64,000 bases of DNA, from contig NC_091093.1 of assembly GCF_024713975.1 (NCBI RefSeq), forward strand, positions 8,054,001 through 8,118,000. Reading direction: 5' to 3'. The position numbers and the translations under genes are program-made. This document shows positions 61,503 to 64,000 of the stretch, piece after piece. Below the pieces are notes generated by a model. That model searched no databases, was not told the origin of the DNA, and worked only from the letters and a program-made list of their open reading frames with translations. The DNA is from Paralichthys olivaceus. Lineage: Eukaryota > Chordata > Actinopteri > Pleuronectiformes > Paralichthyidae. Numbering within the stretch: the stretch's first letter is position 1; every line of letters starts with the position of its first letter.

Positions 61503-63628
61503 GTAAGACAAAAACCACCACCTGAATGATGAAATCTGCAAAGCTGTGTTAATGCACAGTCCTACAATGCTGTCATTGACACATGAGGTATGCCTCCTGG
61601 CCATAACCATTTTGACACCTTCCTTAAGAAACAAATGGTTTCAGTTGAGCGTATCTAATAATGTTTTGTGCATTATGTCAGTTCTCTTTCCTCTTCCCAA
61701 GAGTCATCCATATCTGTCTGTCAGATCAGAGCCTCTCACTTTCACACCTTTCAAAATAGTGGCTCACACTATCATCCCACATAACTGTTTACCAGTGTTG
61801 TTTATGTATTGCAATTTATTTCTCAGTCAGTGAACTCATGATGTTAGGTTTTTTGAACTGCTATACTCTCATTCTATAGACATCTGGAAACATAACAGCA
61901 TTTCACTGCTTCTAAAATGTCAGTGTTTCTGAGCTCATCATCTGTGAGAGCAGTAATTTTTGGCTCTTTGACAGATTTTCAGTTTCGTTTCTGCTGTATA
62001 GACGTCAGGAGATGCTAAGAACTCTTTTTCACTCATCCTGCATGTATGACCTCTGTATCACTTTAGACTCTTTCGTTGATTCTGCAGATGTGTCCAATTG
62101 TTGTCAACCCAAAATTAAACATTACGGCTGAGTCAGTAGCTTCTTCTCCCACCATCTTCAATGTGCTGTAAACACAGTCAGATTTATCTGCTTCCTTCCT
62201 GCTATACCCAGCTGCCAGTCCTCACCTGAATGTTCAGTATATTTTCCTGTTGTGAAAACTGACAATCTCCTATGTGAAAGGCAAACTGTCCAGACCCAAT
62301 TACCTGCATTTTTCTGTCTGAAAACAATATCTGTAAAATACTCTAGTTACACTGGTACTCTGTCTATATCTGTTGTAATCAATGAACACATAATTGAATG
62401 GCCCAGAAATACAAGACAACCTCGCACCTCATAGCGGGAGACAACATATTTTCCTTCATTTGGTTCGGTCTTATTATAAATGGAAAAACCCTGCACTGTA
62501 CATGGCTCTACCCCACCTGTTTAAAATAACTTTAAACCAAGCTGTTGGTAAGCTGCTCGTCCTTACCTGAGCCTCTTGTCCTTATGTCTTTATTTTGATT
62601 ATGCAATGTTTCTAGCAGCTGGACTAAGGCCTTTTTCTTTATTTATCAGCTGGCAGAATGACTTAGACAGGGCATGTAGAGAGATCATCCAAATTATAGA
62701 TGTGATCCCTGCAGCAGCTGGTTCATCAAACGCATCTTGAAATATTCTTGACTAAAGCAATGACTCCTCTACTTACACCATAAGTTCTCTGGGAAAAACA
62801 GTGTTTAAAGTCCATTTTCTCCTTCATACTGTTTCTAAAGCGATGTTGGAAGCCCTGCATATCATCAGTCTAATGTAAGCATAGGGCTCTGATATACTTT
62901 CCCTTCAGAGAATATGATCCAGCTCTGAATGAGTGATGAGGGGGAGGGTGGAGATGAATATGGGGGCTGTGTCAAGGACTGTTATTATACGTTTCAGAGC
63001 TGACTCTTCCTTCCTACACCAGGATATGAAAATGGCCCTGAAGCACAATCCCTCTATGGCAATGGTTCTCCTGTACAGGGTCTATTATCATTTCATGTGT
63101 CTGTTTAAACTCCATGTGGTCTAACAGGTTGTTGTGACAAAGAGGACTCAGGCAATTCCGAATCCCACACTCTCATAACTTTGGAATTGTATTACTTTGG
63201 CCAGTACGTATGACAGAGTGAAAAAGGCCTTTAGAAAGGAAAAAAGAAAATCAAGTTTTGTGACTAAAAGTATAAAACCTTAATAATGTTTGTGAGTATA
63301 TACAGTAGGTGGGAATTTGAAAGGTCCTTTCATTCCACAGTGTTTGGGTTTATAGAAAGGTTGTAACGCCTACACAGTGTAGCCCAGTTTACCTCAGATA
63401 GCTGTTGAAGTATTACACCATCCTCCCCCGTCTAGAGGACAGATGATGGATGACCTTGTCTCTGTTTGTGAAGCCTGTGTATCAACGCTCTTGGCTGTCT
63501 GTTGCGTGTTGTGTGTCAGGTCGAACGGGGTGTGAATCCTCAGGAAAGGCTTACAGCAGGAGTATGGTTTGTTATAGGTCATCCATAATCCTGCTACTTC
63601 AGAATCTCTTTCTTGCTTTCGCAGACAG
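61503..63628. other. lrrc49 intron 13, no recognised feature
   Basis: About 2.1 kb after the last firmly supported exon. No gene or repeat class recognised. If the tentative exon at 63629 is wrong, the intron continues past the right edge. Confidence 0.5.
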
Positions 63629-63714
63629 GTCAGGGGCAGAACCCGAACCATCCAAACATCTGGATCTGCTCAGTGGGAAGCAGGGGAACACAGCAACTCT
63701 GCACTCGTGTGGAT
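63629..63714 (+). CDS. lrrc49: Tentative lrrc49 exon 14
   Basis: An acceptor 'gctttcgcagacag' precedes 63629 and a donor GTATGT follows 63714. Read in the phase left by the previous exon it gives KSGAEPEPSKHLDLLSGKQG then NTATLHSCG. The alternative acceptor at 63624/63625 is also open but gives a different frame. The human protein is poorly conserved here, so homology cannot settle it. Confidence 0.35.
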
Positions 63715-64000
63715 GTATGTCTGTGTGTTTCTCTCTGAGTAGCAAACTGGGGATAGCCCTTGAAACTCTGAGAGACGACTTATGAGTAAAACACGTTTGG
63801 AAAAATCAGAAGTATATGATTAGTCACGTTCTGGGAATTCTTTTAGTGCTTTGTGTTTCACATAAGTTTTACTGGAGTATGGATGGATTTAATGGAAATA
63901 TGAAGTGGTAAATTATTTCATGAATCAGTTTGAAAGATATCCAGAAACAGGAGGAATAACCACCTGGTACAAACATGGCTGTCGATGGAATCTACTGCTG

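Overview
The window is vertebrate nuclear DNA, almost certainly from a ray-finned (teleost) fish. Genes are split into many exons with GT-AG introns, long dinucleotide microsatellites are present, and remnants of teleost-type LINEs and short inverted-repeat DNA transposons lie between exons. No bacterial operons, CRISPR arrays or tRNA/rRNA genes were seen. Five protein-coding genes were rebuilt by joining exons by hand. In every gene the reading phase is preserved across each junction.

Layout: (1) ulk3 (minus strand, about 316-4946 plus 5' UTR exons), an ULK-family Ser/Thr kinase whose last exons lie off the left edge. (2) tars3/tarsl2 (plus, 6245-17303), a threonyl-tRNA synthetase with a leucine-zipper N-terminus, complete in 19 exons. 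It is divergent from ulk3 and shares a short promoter region with it. (3) tm2d3 (plus, 18362-22658), a TM2-domain membrane protein, complete in 6 exons. (4) larp6 (minus, 27312-32279), a La-related RNA-binding protein, complete in 3 exons. (5) lrrc49 (plus, from 40200 past the right edge), a leucine-rich-repeat protein; 13 coding exons were supported and a 14th is tentative. The gene continues beyond the window.

Intergenic stretches are 17517-18361, 23690-26440 and about 33000-40050. Together with the large introns of tars3 and lrrc49 they hold LINE 3' ends, inverted-repeat elements, other interspersed repeats and microsatellites; the rest shows nothing recognisable. The five genes have no shared pathway: they cover kinase signalling/autophagy, threonine tRNA charging, Notch-linked membrane biology, collagen mRNA binding and tubulin polyglutamylation. 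What they share is linkage, since all five human orthologues are on chromosome 15, and tars3-tm2d3 and larp6-lrrc49 are also neighbours in human.

I did not find a wholly new biological system. The items most worth a second look are: a repeat-borne cluster of four nuclear-receptor half-sites including a perfect palindromic oestrogen-response-element match (47800-47827); paired direct repeats at both ends of larp6 intron 1; a transposon nested in another within larp6 intron 2, with an inverted relative downstream; a roughly 136-bp GT tract just before the last tars3 exon; an upstream ORF that overlaps the lrrc49 start; and a long open N-terminal extension upstream of the chosen larp6 start.
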